The notes below the pieces were generated by a model, which saw nothing but the letters and a program-made list of their open reading frames with translations, was not told where the DNA came from and did no database searches. Below, piece after piece: positions 1 to 7,564 of a stretch of 56,215 nucleotides of DNA. The DNA is from Paraplanobispora siamensis (GTDB lineage Bacteria; Actinomycetota; Actinomycetes; Streptosporangiales; Streptosporangiaceae), in the NCBI RefSeq assembly GCF_016863175.1, contig NZ_BOOJ01000041.1, forward strand, positions 1 to 56,215. The letters are read 5' to 3'. How positions within the stretch are numbered: position 1 is the stretch's first letter; each line of letters starts with the position of its first letter. A program made the position numbers and the translations under genes.

Positions 1-598
1 CGCTGGTGGACTCGACGTCGGCGATCTCCTTCTCCAGGTCGGCGACGCGCTTGTCGATGGACGTCCGCAGCTCCGTGCTGATTTCCACGCCCAGGGCCCA
101 GGCGTCGGACGCCTCTCCCTCGTTGATGTTGTCCATCGCCTCGACGCGGCCCTCGCGGGTGTCCTTCTTCAGCAACTCGACGATCTTGTCGTCCCAGGCG
201 AAGAAGTCCTCCCAGGCGGGCCGGAGCTTGACGAACTGCGCCTTCTCGGCCTCGGTCAGGTATTCGACGTGGGTGTTGTCGAGCGTGTCGAAAAGGGCCT
301 TCTTGGTCGCCATCAGCCCTTCACGGTTGTAGGAGTCGGGCTGGGTGGCGACCTTTCCCCCGTAGGCCCCGGCGTCGGCCACCACCAGGCCCTGCCAGCT
401 CGTGGCGTCGGCGACGTGGTAGGCGAAGGTCTGGATGTCGTCCTTGACCTGCTCCAGCTGGTCCATCCGGAGGTTGATGTCATGCTGGCGCTTCAGGCCC
501 CACTGGCCGACTGCGACGGTGGCGACGATGAGTGCCGACACCAGCAGGAACGACAGTCCCAGACGTTTGCCGACGCTCAGATTCCTCAACTGGGACAC
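1..598 (-). CDS. Methyl-accepting chemotaxis protein, N-terminal part (runs off left edge)
   Basis: This encodes the first ~199 residues of a membrane chemoreceptor; the signalling half lies outside the window. The GTG at 598 is chosen because GGAGAGG sits five bases upstream. The protein opens with a short basic stretch (LSVGKRLG), a membrane helix at about residues 12-33, then a helical extracytoplasmic sensor region. Its early sensor segment (HVADATSWQGLVVADAG) has the same layout as [19 protein letters not shown] in the receptor at 46536-48146, so the two are probably related receptors with different ligands. A matching sigma-28-type promoter precedes both. The call rests on this architecture and the similarity to the complete receptor, since the diagnostic signalling hairpin is not visible here. 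Confidence 0.8.
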   Translation of the reverse strand, partial: MSQLRNLSVGKRLGLSFLLVSALIVATVAVGQWGLKRQHDINLRMDQLEQVKDDIQTFAYHVADATSWQGLVVADAGAYGGKVATQPDSYNREGLMATKKALFDTLDNTHVEYLTEAEKAQFVKLRPAWEDFFAWDDKIVELLKKDTREGRVEAMDNINEGEASDAWALGVEISTELRTSIDKRVADLEKEIADVESTS

Positions 599-648
599 GA
601 TGTCCTCTCCAGTAATTCACAGAACTGTCACATGAAGCCTCTTCTCCG

Positions 649-674
649 ATCGGCATCGCGGACGGTGAGTTGAG
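649..674 (-). promoter_or_regulatory. Sigma-28 (FliA)-type promoter of the chemoreceptor gene
   Basis: On the minus strand CTCA is followed by 16 bases and then GCCGAT, about 50 bases before the GTG start at 598. The element before the other chemoreceptor (48207-48232) has identical geometry. It resembles the CTCA-N15-17-GCCGAA-like FliA promoters I recall from motile actinomycetes. Confidence 0.6.
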
Positions 675-691
675 GGGCCATCGGTTCCCTT

Positions 692-1633
692 TTACGGCAG
701 GCCGAGCTCGGCGAAGACCGGCCGGTGGTCGGTGCCGGGCAGCGGGTGCACGCTGAAGGCGTACACCGCCATCCGCTCGTCGGCGAGCACGTGGTCGATC
801 GTCACGCCGGGGACGGGCGACCACCCCTGCTGCGGCCAGGTCGGCGTCAGCCCCCGGCCCGCCACGTCCGCCGCGTCGCGGTAGCCGCTGTCCAGCAGTT
901 CGAGGACCGGCCGGTGGTCGAGGGTGGCGTTGAAGTCGCCGGCCAGCACCCGCAGCTGCCCGCCCGCCCTGGGCAGCGCCGCGAGACCGTCGGCCCAGCA
1001 GCGCACCTTGTAGTCGTATGTCGGCGCGCACGGGTGCACCGAGACGACCTCTACCTTCCCGCCCGGGTGCGCGACCACGGCGCGCGCCTGCCGGAAGTTG
1101 CCCAGCTCGATCAGGGGCCGCTCGGTGAGGGGATACCTGGAGTAGATCCCCGACCCCGACACGCCGTTGTTCGACCGGTCGAGCACGTGGGGCATGGTGG
1201 TACGCAGCCCGGCCTCGTCCAACCGGCCGAGCGCGTCGGGAGTGAGCTCCTGGATGGTGAGCACGTCGGGATCGAGGTCGTGCACCAGTTTCACCAGGGA
1301 CGCGGTGTCGGCCTCCCCCACCGCCACGTTCACGGCGAGCACGCGCAGCCGCCGGTCCCCGGGCCGCTGCTCACCGTCGGAGACGTGCCGGGGGAGTACG
1401 GCCGCCGCCAGCGCCAGGCTCGTCACCAGGGAGACGACCGCCGCCGCCCGGCGCCGCAGTCCCAGTCCCAGCAGTAGCGGAAGCGCCGAGGCCGCCGCCA
1501 CGTAGGGGGTGAACGCCACCAGCTGCACCCACTGCCACACCGGCGTCCACCCGGAGATCCGCAGCACCGCCCACGCGGCGAACGGCGACAGGACCAGCCA
1601 TACCAGCCCGCTCACCCATCTCGATTTGATCAC
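692..1633 (-). CDS. VanJ-like membrane endonuclease/exonuclease/phosphatase family protein
   Basis: A 313-residue protein with about three N-terminal membrane helices (residues 8-27, 35-58 and 64-80) followed by an extracytoplasmic endonuclease/exonuclease/phosphatase domain. Visible motifs in order are the metal-binding Glu in TIQEL (E129), GDFNAT (232-237) and the terminal TDHRPV (301-306). This layout is that of VanJ/StaP-type proteins, which act on undecaprenyl-linked or other phosphoesters at the membrane and can affect glycopeptide susceptibility; that role is family knowledge. The start is GTG at 1633. TACGCT eight bases upstream could be the -10 of a nearly leaderless transcript. No resistance genes flank it, so a housekeeping phosphatase role is equally possible. 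Confidence 0.75.
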   Translation of the reverse strand: MIKSRWVSGLVWLVLSPFAAWAVLRISGWTPVWQWVQLVAFTPYVAAASALPLLLGLGLRRRAAAVVSLVTSLALAAAVLPRHVSDGEQRPGDRRLRVLAVNVAVGEADTASLVKLVHDLDPDVLTIQELTPDALGRLDEAGLRTTMPHVLDRSNNGVSGSGIYSRYPLTERPLIELGNFRQARAVVAHPGGKVEVVSVHPCAPTYDYKVRCWADGLAALPRAGGQLRVLAGDFNATLDHRPVLELLDSGYRDAADVAGRGLTPTWPQQGWSPVPGVTIDHVLADERMAVYAFSVHPLPGTDHRPVFAELGLP

Positions 1634-1712
1634 GAGGGTGGAGCGTAGCCGGAGGGCGTGCAGATTCTGTGGAGATCCGTACCGTTCTCGGGGGAGACGC
1701 TCTCTCGGCCGG

Positions 1713-2765
1713 TCAGGCCAGCAGGCCGCGGCCGGTGACCAGCGGCAGGTCCAGGGCGGTCAGCAGGCCGGGCGGCGCCTCGACCACCGCCGGAACGGCG
1801 TTGACCAGCCGCATCGCGGTGGCCTTCAGGCCCGCGGTGTTGTGGTCGCCGTCGCTGCCGAGCAGTTGCAGGTCGAGGGTGTAGTCGGGCTCGCCCCTGA
1901 CCACGACGCGGTAGCAGCCCTTGCCCGTCGGCTGCGGCCAGTCCGGGCCGAGGTCGTCGCGCAGCCGCGTCACGTGCTCCAGCACGATCGCGGCGCGGCC
2001 GTTCCGCATGCCCCTGACCTCGAAGCGCAGCGCGGCGGCCGTGCCCTTCTCGATCGTCCCGGCGGCGACCTCGAACGTCTCGGGCGCGGGCAGCCGGGTG
2101 TGCCACTCCTCGACGCCGTCGAGCTCCACGCCCAGGCCCGCCGCGAGCTGGCGGACCACGCTGCCCCACGCCATGGTCAGCACGCCCGGCTGCAGCAGCG
2201 TCGGCACGTCCTCCAGCGGGCGGCCGAAGCCCATGATGCCGAACAGCACCATGGCCTGGTTGTAGGTGGCGTAGTTGAGGACCTCCATGCAGCGCACCTC
2301 GTCGATGCGCTCGCTGATGCCCGTCAGGGACAGCGGCAGCCAGTCGTTGGCGTAGCCGGGGTCGATGCCGTTGACCCAGATCGAGGCCCCGCCCTCCCGC
2401 GCCGCCTCCCGGATCGGGCCGTCCAGCGAGCCGTCGGGGAACTGCAGGAAGACCGGGCCGCTGGCCACGACGTTCGCACCCGAGCGCAGGATCCGGGCCA
2501 GGTCGTCCAGGGCGTCGAAGATCCGGTCGTCGGCCATGGCGGTGTAGACGACGCAGTCGGGCCGCAGCGCCAGCAGCGCCCCGGCGTCGCGGGTGGCGGT
2601 GACGCCGAACGGCTCCAGCCCGGCCAGCTCGCCGGCGTCGCGGCCGTCCTTGGCCGGGTTCGACACGTAGACGCCGGCCAGTTCGAGGTCGGGCCGGGCG
2701 CGGATGCCCGCGAGCGTGTGCCGGCCGACGTTGCCGGTGCTCCACTGCACCACCCTGTAGACCAT
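1713..2765 (-). CDS. Dihydrodipicolinate-reductase-like NAD(P)-dependent dehydrogenase
   Basis: A 350-residue protein starting VYRVVQWSTGNVGRHTL, where STGNVG forms the dinucleotide-binding loop of a Rossmann fold. The next segments (LAGVYVSNPAKDGRDAG and DCVVYTAMADD) are typical of the actinobacterial group annotated as dihydrodipicolinate reductase or 2,4-diaminopentanoate dehydrogenase-like proteins. These are much longer than true DapB and often lie in steroid or other lipid catabolic loci. The gene follows the SDR at 2853-3641 by 87 bases on the same strand, so cotranscription is likely. The substrate cannot be told from sequence. Confidence 0.7.
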   Translation of the reverse strand: MVYRVVQWSTGNVGRHTLAGIRARPDLELAGVYVSNPAKDGRDAGELAGLEPFGVTATRDAGALLALRPDCVVYTAMADDRIFDALDDLARILRSGANVVASGPVFLQFPDGSLDGPIREAAREGGASIWVNGIDPGYANDWLPLSLTGISERIDEVRCMEVLNYATYNQAMVLFGIMGFGRPLEDVPTLLQPGVLTMAWGSVVRQLAAGLGVELDGVEEWHTRLPAPETFEVAAGTIEKGTAAALRFEVRGMRNGRAAIVLEHVTRLRDDLGPDWPQPTGKGCYRVVVRGEPDYTLDLQLLGSDGDHNTAGLKATAMRLVNAVPAVVEAPPGLLTALDLPLVTGRGLLA

Positions 2766-2852
2766 GGCCCCTCCCTGGGGTTCTTCCGGGGCGGGGCCGC
2801 GCTCCCGCCCTGTGCCGTGCGACGGGCTCCACTCGGCCCGCCGCCGTCCGCG

Positions 2853-3641
2853 CTAGAGGTCGGGCAGTCCCAGATCGAGGTTGGGCCGGTCGAGGCCGCC
2901 GTCCACCTCCAGCACCGTGCCGGTCATGTAGCTCCCGGCGGAGGAGGCCAGGAACAGTACGGCCGCCGCCACCTCCTCCGGTTCCCCGATCCGCCCGAGC
3001 GGGGTGTTGCGCTCCATCTGGGTGCGCAGGCCGTCGTCGCTCATGACGATGTCCAGGGCGGAGGTGGCGACCGAGCCGACGGCGATCGCGTTGACGCGGA
3101 TCCGCGGCGCCAGGTCCTGCGCCGCCAGCCGCGTGTAGTGCGCGAGCGCCGCCTTGGCCGTGCCGTACGCCAGATAACCCCGCCCCGGCACGCGGCCCAT
3201 CACCGAGGAGATGTTCACCACCGCTCCGCCGCCCGCCTCGATCATGTACGGCACGGCGGCCCGGGTCAGGTCGTGCGCTATCCCGACGTTGAACTGGAAC
3301 GCATTCTCAAGATGCTTCCGTTTGGTGTCGAGGAACGGCCGGGGCAGCGCGCCGCCCACATTGTTGACGACCACGTCCAGGCGGCCGAAGGCGTCCACGG
3401 ACCGCTGTGCGAGCGTCTCGGCCGCGTCCGGCCCGCTCAGGTCCGCGGGGACGACCAGGGCGCGCCGCCCGGCCGCCTCCACCTGCTCGGCAACCGCCTT
3501 CAGCTGCTCTTCCGTGCGGGCGGAGATCACCACGTCCGCCCCCGCCTGTGCCAGTGCGACCGCCGTCGCGGCCCCGATGCCACGGCCGGCGCCGGTGATG
3601 ACCGCGACGCGGCCGGGAATGCGGAAACGGTCCAGGATCAT
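2853..3641 (-). CDS. SDR family oxidoreductase
   Basis: A 262-residue classical short-chain dehydrogenase/reductase. The nucleotide-binding motif TGAGRGIG is at about residues 16-23, NNVG follows at the end of strand four, the catalytic Ser lies in NISSVMG and the catalytic pair is in AYGTAK, so the active site is complete. The C-terminal segment with [11 protein letters not shown] is typical of the family. It is probably the first gene of an operon with the reductase at 1713-2765, and a TAGAAC-type palindrome lies about 36 bases upstream of its ATG. The substrate is unknown; lipid or steroid catabolism is only suggested by the partner and that site. Confidence 0.85.
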   Translation of the reverse strand: MILDRFRIPGRVAVITGAGRGIGAATAVALAQAGADVVISARTEEQLKAVAEQVEAAGRRALVVPADLSGPDAAETLAQRSVDAFGRLDVVVNNVGGALPRPFLDTKRKHLENAFQFNVGIAHDLTRAAVPYMIEAGGGAVVNISSVMGRVPGRGYLAYGTAKAALAHYTRLAAQDLAPRIRVNAIAVGSVATSALDIVMSDDGLRTQMERNTPLGRIGEPEEVAAAVLFLASSAGSYMTGTVLEVDGGLDRPNLDLGLPDL

Positions 3642-3676
3642 TTCTCGGCCCTCCAGTACCGCAGCCTAGAACCGAT

Positions 3677-3691
3677 CTAGAACCTGTTTCA
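3677..3691 (-). promoter_or_regulatory. Possible KstR-type (TetR family) operator
   Basis: TAGAAC, two bases and GTTTCA sit at about 3678-3691 upstream of the SDR. The octamer CTAGAACC is also repeated at 3666-3673 and 3677-3684. The arrangement resembles the TAGAAC-N2-GTTCTA palindromes of KstR-like repressors, but the second half-site matches only partly. Confidence 0.3.
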
Positions 3692-3709
3692 ATATCACGG
3701 GCGATATTG
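3690..3709. promoter_or_regulatory. Inverted repeat CAATATC-N6-GATATTG
   Basis: Perfect 7-base arms with a 6-base loop lie in the divergent interval between the SDR (start 3641) and the small gene at 3829. The interval is unusually AT-rich for the region, so this is a plausible regulator site. Its regulator is unknown. Confidence 0.35.
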
Positions 3710-3828
3710 GCGGCCGTCACACCGGTTGCAGAGTGTCGCCGACGCCTGACATACACCCGTCTCTCCCGGGCACACCTCTCGCACCGCGACGAGAAACACC
3801 GGCGCGACGAGGAACATCAGGAGGAAGC

Positions 3829-4014
3829 GTGTCGAACCCCGACGAGAACAGGCCGCTGGCCGACCGCCGGAACATCGACGAGGACCACGACGTGCCGGAT
3901 GTGGCCGGCGAGTTCACCCCGTCCCCGACGGATCCGTCCAACCAGCCGGAGGACGACCCGAACGAGCGGGTCTACGGCCAGGACGAGGGATACGAGAAGC
4001 CGACCGAGGTGTGA
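3829..4014 (+). CDS. Small acidic hydrophilic protein, unknown function
   Basis: A 61-residue protein (VSNPDENRPLADRRN...) rich in Asp, Glu, Pro and Asn, ending YEKPTEV, with no membrane segment or cysteine. The GTG at 3829 is preferred over an earlier in-frame ATG at 3733 because AGGAGGA at 3819-3825 directly precedes it and the extra N-terminal residues look non-coding. The composition suggests an intrinsically disordered stress-type protein, and it sits beside hemerythrin and PRC/DUF2382 genes, but I do not recognise a family. Confidence 0.55.
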   Translation: MSNPDENRPLADRRNIDEDHDVPDVAGEFTPSPTDPSNQPEDDPNERVYGQDEGYEKPTEV

Positions 4015-4306
4015 CGGGATCGGACGGGCCCGGCCGCCCGAGAGGCGTGCCGCGAGGCGCTGCGGGGTGCCCTGGGGGATCCGCAGGGTGCTGTGCGGGG
4101 CTCCCCTCGGGGTGCCGCGAGGCGAAGGTCATCGCATGGACATCCGCGGGGAAAGCCTTGCTCCGCGGGGCTCGTGTCCGCCCGACCGGCCCCGTCCAGT
4201 TTGCAATCTTGTCGAGTAGATGGTCCCGTTCCGGCGCCGCCGTGATCGACGTGGCCGTCACCCGGGCCGATTCCCGAGGCGGCCGCTCACGGAAAGGAAA
4301 GCGCTG

Positions 4307-4876
4307 ATGAGCACGATCCAGGAAACGGACGTCGTCGCCGTCCTGACACACGATCATCGTGAGGTCGAGCGGATGTTCGCCGAGCTGGAACAACTGCCGA
4401 CGGGGGACACCGACCGGCGCCGGCAGCTCACCGAGAAGGTCATCACCGAACTGGTGCGCCACTCGGTCGCCGAGGAGGCCTACGTGTACCCGGCCGTACG
4501 CGATCTCGTCCCCGGCGGCGACGCGCTGGCCGACCGGGAACTGCGCGAGCACGCCGAGGCCGAAGAGACCATGAAGGAGCTGGAGGAGACCGACATCGCC
4601 GACGCACACCACGGTGTCCTGCTGAACCGGCTGATGGCCGAGATCCGCGCGCACGTGCAGGAGGAGGAGCACGAGCTCTTCCCCAAACTGCGCGCCAACG
4701 CCGACGCCGATCAGCTGGCCGAGCTGGGCCGGAAGGTCCAGGCGATCAAGAAGGTCGCACCCACCAGGCCGCACCCGTCGGCCCCGGACACCCCTCCGGG
4801 CAACAAGATGATAGGACCGCTCGCCGGTCTCGTCGACCGGATGAGGGACGCGCTCAGCGGCCGCGGCGAGGGCTGA
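4307..4876 (+). CDS. Hemerythrin domain-containing protein
   Basis: A 189-residue protein with the helical hemerythrin HHE pattern: VLTHDHREVERMF near the start, then RHSVAEEAYVYP, LREHAEAEETM and a later IRAHVQEEEHELFP. The His and Glu residues of these motifs are the expected ligands of a di-iron site used for oxygen, NO or redox sensing and storage. The C-terminal 30 residues (TRPHPSAPDTPPGNK and beyond) are a Pro-rich extension. The ATG at 4307 is chosen over an upstream in-frame ATG because GGAAAGGAAA lies six bases before it. A strong hairpin follows the stop, so it is probably monocistronic. Confidence 0.85.
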   Translation: MSTIQETDVVAVLTHDHREVERMFAELEQLPTGDTDRRRQLTEKVITELVRHSVAEEAYVYPAVRDLVPGGDALADRELREHAEAEETMKELEETDIADAHHGVLLNRLMAEIRAHVQEEEHELFPKLRANADADQLAELGRKVQAIKKVAPTRPHPSAPDTPPGNKMIGPLAGLVDRMRDALSGRGEG

Positions 4877-4918
4877 GGACCCGGCCCCGTACGCCTGACG
4901 GGGACGTGACGGGCCATA

Positions 4919-4978
4919 CGCGGACGCCCGGGGCGGGTACGGCCGGCGGGCCGGTGTGACCGGCTCCGGGCGTCCGCG
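4919..4978 (+). terminator. Long hairpin after the hemerythrin gene
   Basis: Perfect 13-base arms (CGCGGACGCCCGG and its complement) enclose a loop that itself pairs (GGCCGG with CCGGC). It lies 42 bases after the stop, with no T-run, as is usual in GC-rich actinomycetes. Confidence 0.6.
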
Positions 4979-5085
4979 GTTGCGGACGTTTCGATAGGTT
5001 TTGTGTAGGTATGCCGGGGTCTGGCCGGTGCCCGCCGTGATGTCCCGGCGGGGAAGCGTATGGGACCGGCCGTTGGAGGTCTCCG

Positions 5086-5379
5086 GTGGCGGCGATCGCC
5101 GCCGTAGTGATCTTCATCGTCGCCTACGGGCTCATCGCGACCGGGCGCGTCCACCGGACCGCGGCCGCCCTCGGCGGCGCCGGGCTGATGCTGCTGATCC
5201 ACCTGGCCCCGCTGATCATGGTGGTGCTCGTCGGGCTGTGCCGGTGGCTGTTCCGCCCGGCGTCTGGCTGCCTCATCTCATGTGAGGGCGGCGCCCCGGG
5301 AGGGGCGGCGGGCTCGGTTAGCCTGATCTGCGGGACACCCGCCCCCGGACGGGCGCCCCGCTCGCCCCCCCGCAGGTGA
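5086..5379 (+). pseudogene. Internally deleted ArsB/NhaD-type (SLC13) permease remnant
   Basis: The GTG at 5086 has GGAGG six bases upstream. The first ~38 residues (VAAIAAVVIFIVAYGLIATG, RVHRTAAALGGAGLMLL) match the start of ArsB/NhaD-type ion permeases, which normally exceed 400 residues. They run straight into IHLAPLIMVVLVGLCRWLFR, which resembles the HLAP...LCR.LFR segment found about 150-200 residues further on in intact permeases. The middle is therefore missing without a frame break, the junction being near 5193-5205. After RWLFRP the reading is unrelated Pro/Gly-rich sequence. The adjacent CBS gene is a common partner of this permease, which supports a decayed pair. Confidence 0.6.
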
Positions 5380-5390
5380 AGGAGCCACCC

Positions 5391-5837
5391 GTGCGCGCTC
5401 GCGACCTGGCCGCCGCGTTTCCCACGGTCACCCTCGGCACCTCCGCGCTGGCCGCCGCGCGCCTGCTGGCCGAGCAGGACCTGCCCGGCCTGATCGTCGT
5501 CGACGACGAGGGCCGACCGCTCACGATCCTGCCGGGCACCCAGGTGCTGAGGCTGGCCGTACCCCCGTACTGCCAGGAGGACCCGGCGCTGGCACGGGTG
5601 ATCGACGAGGCCCACGCCGACAGGTTCGTCGCCGAACTCGGCGGGCGGAGCGTCCGGGAGTGCCTGCCCGGCCAGCCCCGCGAACTGCCGATCACCGACC
5701 CGGAGGCGACCATCCTGGAGATGGCCGCGCTGATGGCGCGCACCCGCAGCCCGCTGGTCGCGGTGGTCGGCGACGACCGCGAGCTGCTGGGCGCTGTCAC
5801 CCTCCAGGCTCTGCTCGACCGCGCTCTGGAGACCTGA
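5391..5837 (+). CDS. CBS-domain pair protein
   Basis: A 148-residue cytoplasmic protein made of two CBS motifs. The first half has LGTSALAAARLLAEQDLPGL and IVVDDEGRPLTIL; the second has ITDPEATILEMAALMARTRS and LVAVVGDDRELLGAVTLQAL. CBS pairs bind adenine nucleotides and gate transporters or enzymes. The GTG at 5391 is preferred to one at 5376 because AAGGAG lies about six bases upstream. It follows the permease remnant at 5086-5379, which was probably its partner, so its present function may be lost or reassigned. Confidence 0.8.
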   Translation: MRARDLAAAFPTVTLGTSALAAARLLAEQDLPGLIVVDDEGRPLTILPGTQVLRLAVPPYCQEDPALARVIDEAHADRFVAELGGRSVRECLPGQPRELPITDPEATILEMAALMARTRSPLVAVVGDDRELLGAVTLQALLDRALET

Positions 5838-5879
5838 GCCCGGAGGACCCGACCCCGGAGGACCCGAGCCCGGAGACCC
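5836..5879. repeat. 15-bp tandem repeat starting at the CBS gene stop codon
   Basis: Three near-identical units (GAGCCCGGAGGACCC, GACCCCGGAGGACCC and a 14-base third copy) start inside the TGA at 5835-5837 and run downstream. Similar stop-anchored duplications occur at 18031, 38265 and 40466. Confidence 0.85.
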
Positions 5880-5921
5880 GACCGGCGTCCCGCGTCCGCC
5901 GGTCGGGTCTGCGCGGCGGGG

Positions 5922-6851
5922 TCAGCGGCCCCGGCCGGTGTCGTCCTCGCCTTCGAGGACGATCCGCTCCTTGCGGACCTGCTCCGAGATCGTCTCCTCG
6001 TCGGCTATCTGGTCCTTGGTCAGGCGGACCCGCTCGACCGGCACCGTCTCCGTGGTGATGACGGGGCGCTCCTCGTGCAGGGTGATCTCGTGCTCGGACT
6101 CGGTGAGCTCGGGCCCGCGCAGAGCGGCGTCCAGGTTGTCGTCGGTGATGGGCTCGCGCTCGATGCGCGCCTCCTCGCGGGTGACCGGGACGGTCATCTG
6201 CTGCTGCTCGGTGACGATGTACTTGCGCAGCCGCACCCGGCCGGTCTCGTGGGACTCGGTGCCGACGTCCAGGCGCTCCTCGGAGCGGGTCATGGCGTCG
6301 TCGGAGGCCGCCGGGTGCGCGGCGCGCGAGGCGGCCTGGCCGGTGGACAGCGCGGCCTCGGCCGAACCGGGGGAGCCGCTGAGCCCGGAGGTGGAGTCCA
6401 TCCCGGAGGAGGCGTCCAGTCCCGAGGAGTCGCCGAGCCCCGCGGAGGTGCCCAGGCGTTCACGCTCGCGCAGGCCGCCCGAGTGCGCCCACCCGCTGTC
6501 GCCCGGCTGGTTGGCCTCCTGCCAGGAGGACTCCCAGTCGATGTCGTAGTAGCGGTAGAGCTCACGCTCCTCCTGGGCCGACAGGTGCCCGCCGGAGTCC
6601 ACGTCGACGTGGGGCGCGTCCTTGATGGTCTGCTTGTCGTAGGGGACCTCCACGTGGTCCTGCACCAGTACGGCGTCGCGGATCGGCACGAAGGTCTCGC
6701 TGAGGCCGAAGAGTCCGGTCTTCACGCACAGCCACTCGGGCCGCCCGGTGGCGTCGTCGAGGTAGACGTGCTTGACCTCCCCGACCTTGTCGCCGTCGGC
6801 GTCGTAGAGCGTGTGGTCGATCACGAGCGGTATCTGCTCCTGCGTGATCAT
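5922..6851 (-). CDS. PRC-barrel and DUF2382 domain protein
   Basis: A 309-residue protein. Residues ~5-75 form a PRC barrel (VIDHTLYDADGDKVGEVKHV, then a TGLFGLSETFVPI segment). A long Ser/Gly/Asp-rich linker containing repeated SSGLD/SSGMD-like units follows, and the C-terminal ~110 residues are a DUF2382 domain (RLRKYIVTEQQQMTVPVTREE and a terminal KERIVLEGE). Such proteins are common in actinobacteria and are linked to stress or stationary-phase expression; the molecular role is unknown. The ATG at 6851 follows GAGAAAGGGG on the minus strand. The low-complexity linker may vary in length between strains. Confidence 0.85.
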   Translation of the reverse strand: MITQEQIPLVIDHTLYDADGDKVGEVKHVYLDDATGRPEWLCVKTGLFGLSETFVPIRDAVLVQDHVEVPYDKQTIKDAPHVDVDSGGHLSAQEERELYRYYDIDWESSWQEANQPGDSGWAHSGGLRERERLGTSAGLGDSSGLDASSGMDSTSGLSGSPGSAEAALSTGQAASRAAHPAASDDAMTRSEERLDVGTESHETGRVRLRKYIVTEQQQMTVPVTREEARIEREPITDDNLDAALRGPELTESEHEITLHEERPVITTETVPVERVRLTKDQIADEETISEQVRKERIVLEGEDDTGRGR

Positions 6852-6956
6852 CTTTGCCCCTTTCTCTGCTCGTCCGTCGGCTGTGCTCTACCGCTGCTTT
6901 CTCCCGACAAACCTCACATAAGGGCATTTACCGGTCATTTAGCTTCAAATGCCCAA

Positions 6957-7457
6957 TCATTGGCCGGAGCGCCAGACCACCTCCCCCTCCTCCCACTCCT
7001 CCGTCGGCGCGAGCCCGATGCGGCGGGCCACGGCGCAGGAGGCGGCGTGCTCGGGATGGATCGTGGCCTCGAAGCCGGTCACACCCCGCCCGGCGAGCCA
7101 GGCGACCATGGCGCCCGCGGCCTCGGTGGCGATCCCTCGGCCCTGCCACGGCGTGCCGACCACCCAGGCGACCGTGGCCCGCGGCGGGACGACCGTCGCC
7201 TGGACGTAGCCCACCAGCGCGCCCTCCAGCCGGATCACCCAGTTGAGCCACTGCTCGCCGCTGCCGGGCGACGGTCCGGCGATCATGCGGGCGTAGCGGT
7301 CGCGCAGCTGCCCGGCGGTGGCCGGGGAGCCTCCGATGAAGGTGTGCAGGCCGGGGTCGGCCAGGGCCGCGGCCATCTCCTCGGCGTGCTCGACCGCCAG
7401 CGGTTCAAGGGTGAGCCGGGCCGTCGTGATCTCTTCGGTGTTCGCGGGGAGGTCCAT
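6957..7457 (-). CDS. GNAT family N-acetyltransferase
   Basis: A 166-residue protein with the RimJ/RimL-type pattern. It starts with TARLTLEPLAVEHAEEMAAA, continues with a WVIRLEGALVGYVQATV strand segment and has the acetyl-CoA loop VGTPWQGRGIATEAA (Q/R-x-x-G-x-G/A), followed by a helix and the GFEATIHPEHAASCAVARRI segment typical of the family. It would transfer acetyl from acetyl-CoA to an amine; the substrate is not predictable. It lies upstream of the PRC/DUF2382 gene on the same strand with a 105-base gap, so linkage is weak. Confidence 0.85.
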   Translation of the reverse strand: MDLPANTEEITTARLTLEPLAVEHAEEMAAALADPGLHTFIGGSPATAGQLRDRYARMIAGPSPGSGEQWLNWVIRLEGALVGYVQATVVPPRATVAWVVGTPWQGRGIATEAAGAMVAWLAGRGVTGFEATIHPEHAASCAVARRIGLAPTEEWEEGEVVWRSGQ

Positions 7458-7564
7458 GGAGACCGCAGTGTGGCACAGCGGAAGCTCGTCCGCCGCCCGG
7501 TCTCCCGGCGGGTACGGCGCGCGGCCCGCGTTTCCGCACGGGCCGGGAGGTCTGGCGGGGTCGG

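Noticed and set aside
1509-3680. A 723-codon open frame on the plus strand
   Set aside because: It is antisense to the VanJ-like gene, reductase and SDR, has Arg/Gly/Ala/His-rich low-complexity content and no family motif; it is a shadow caused by high GC.
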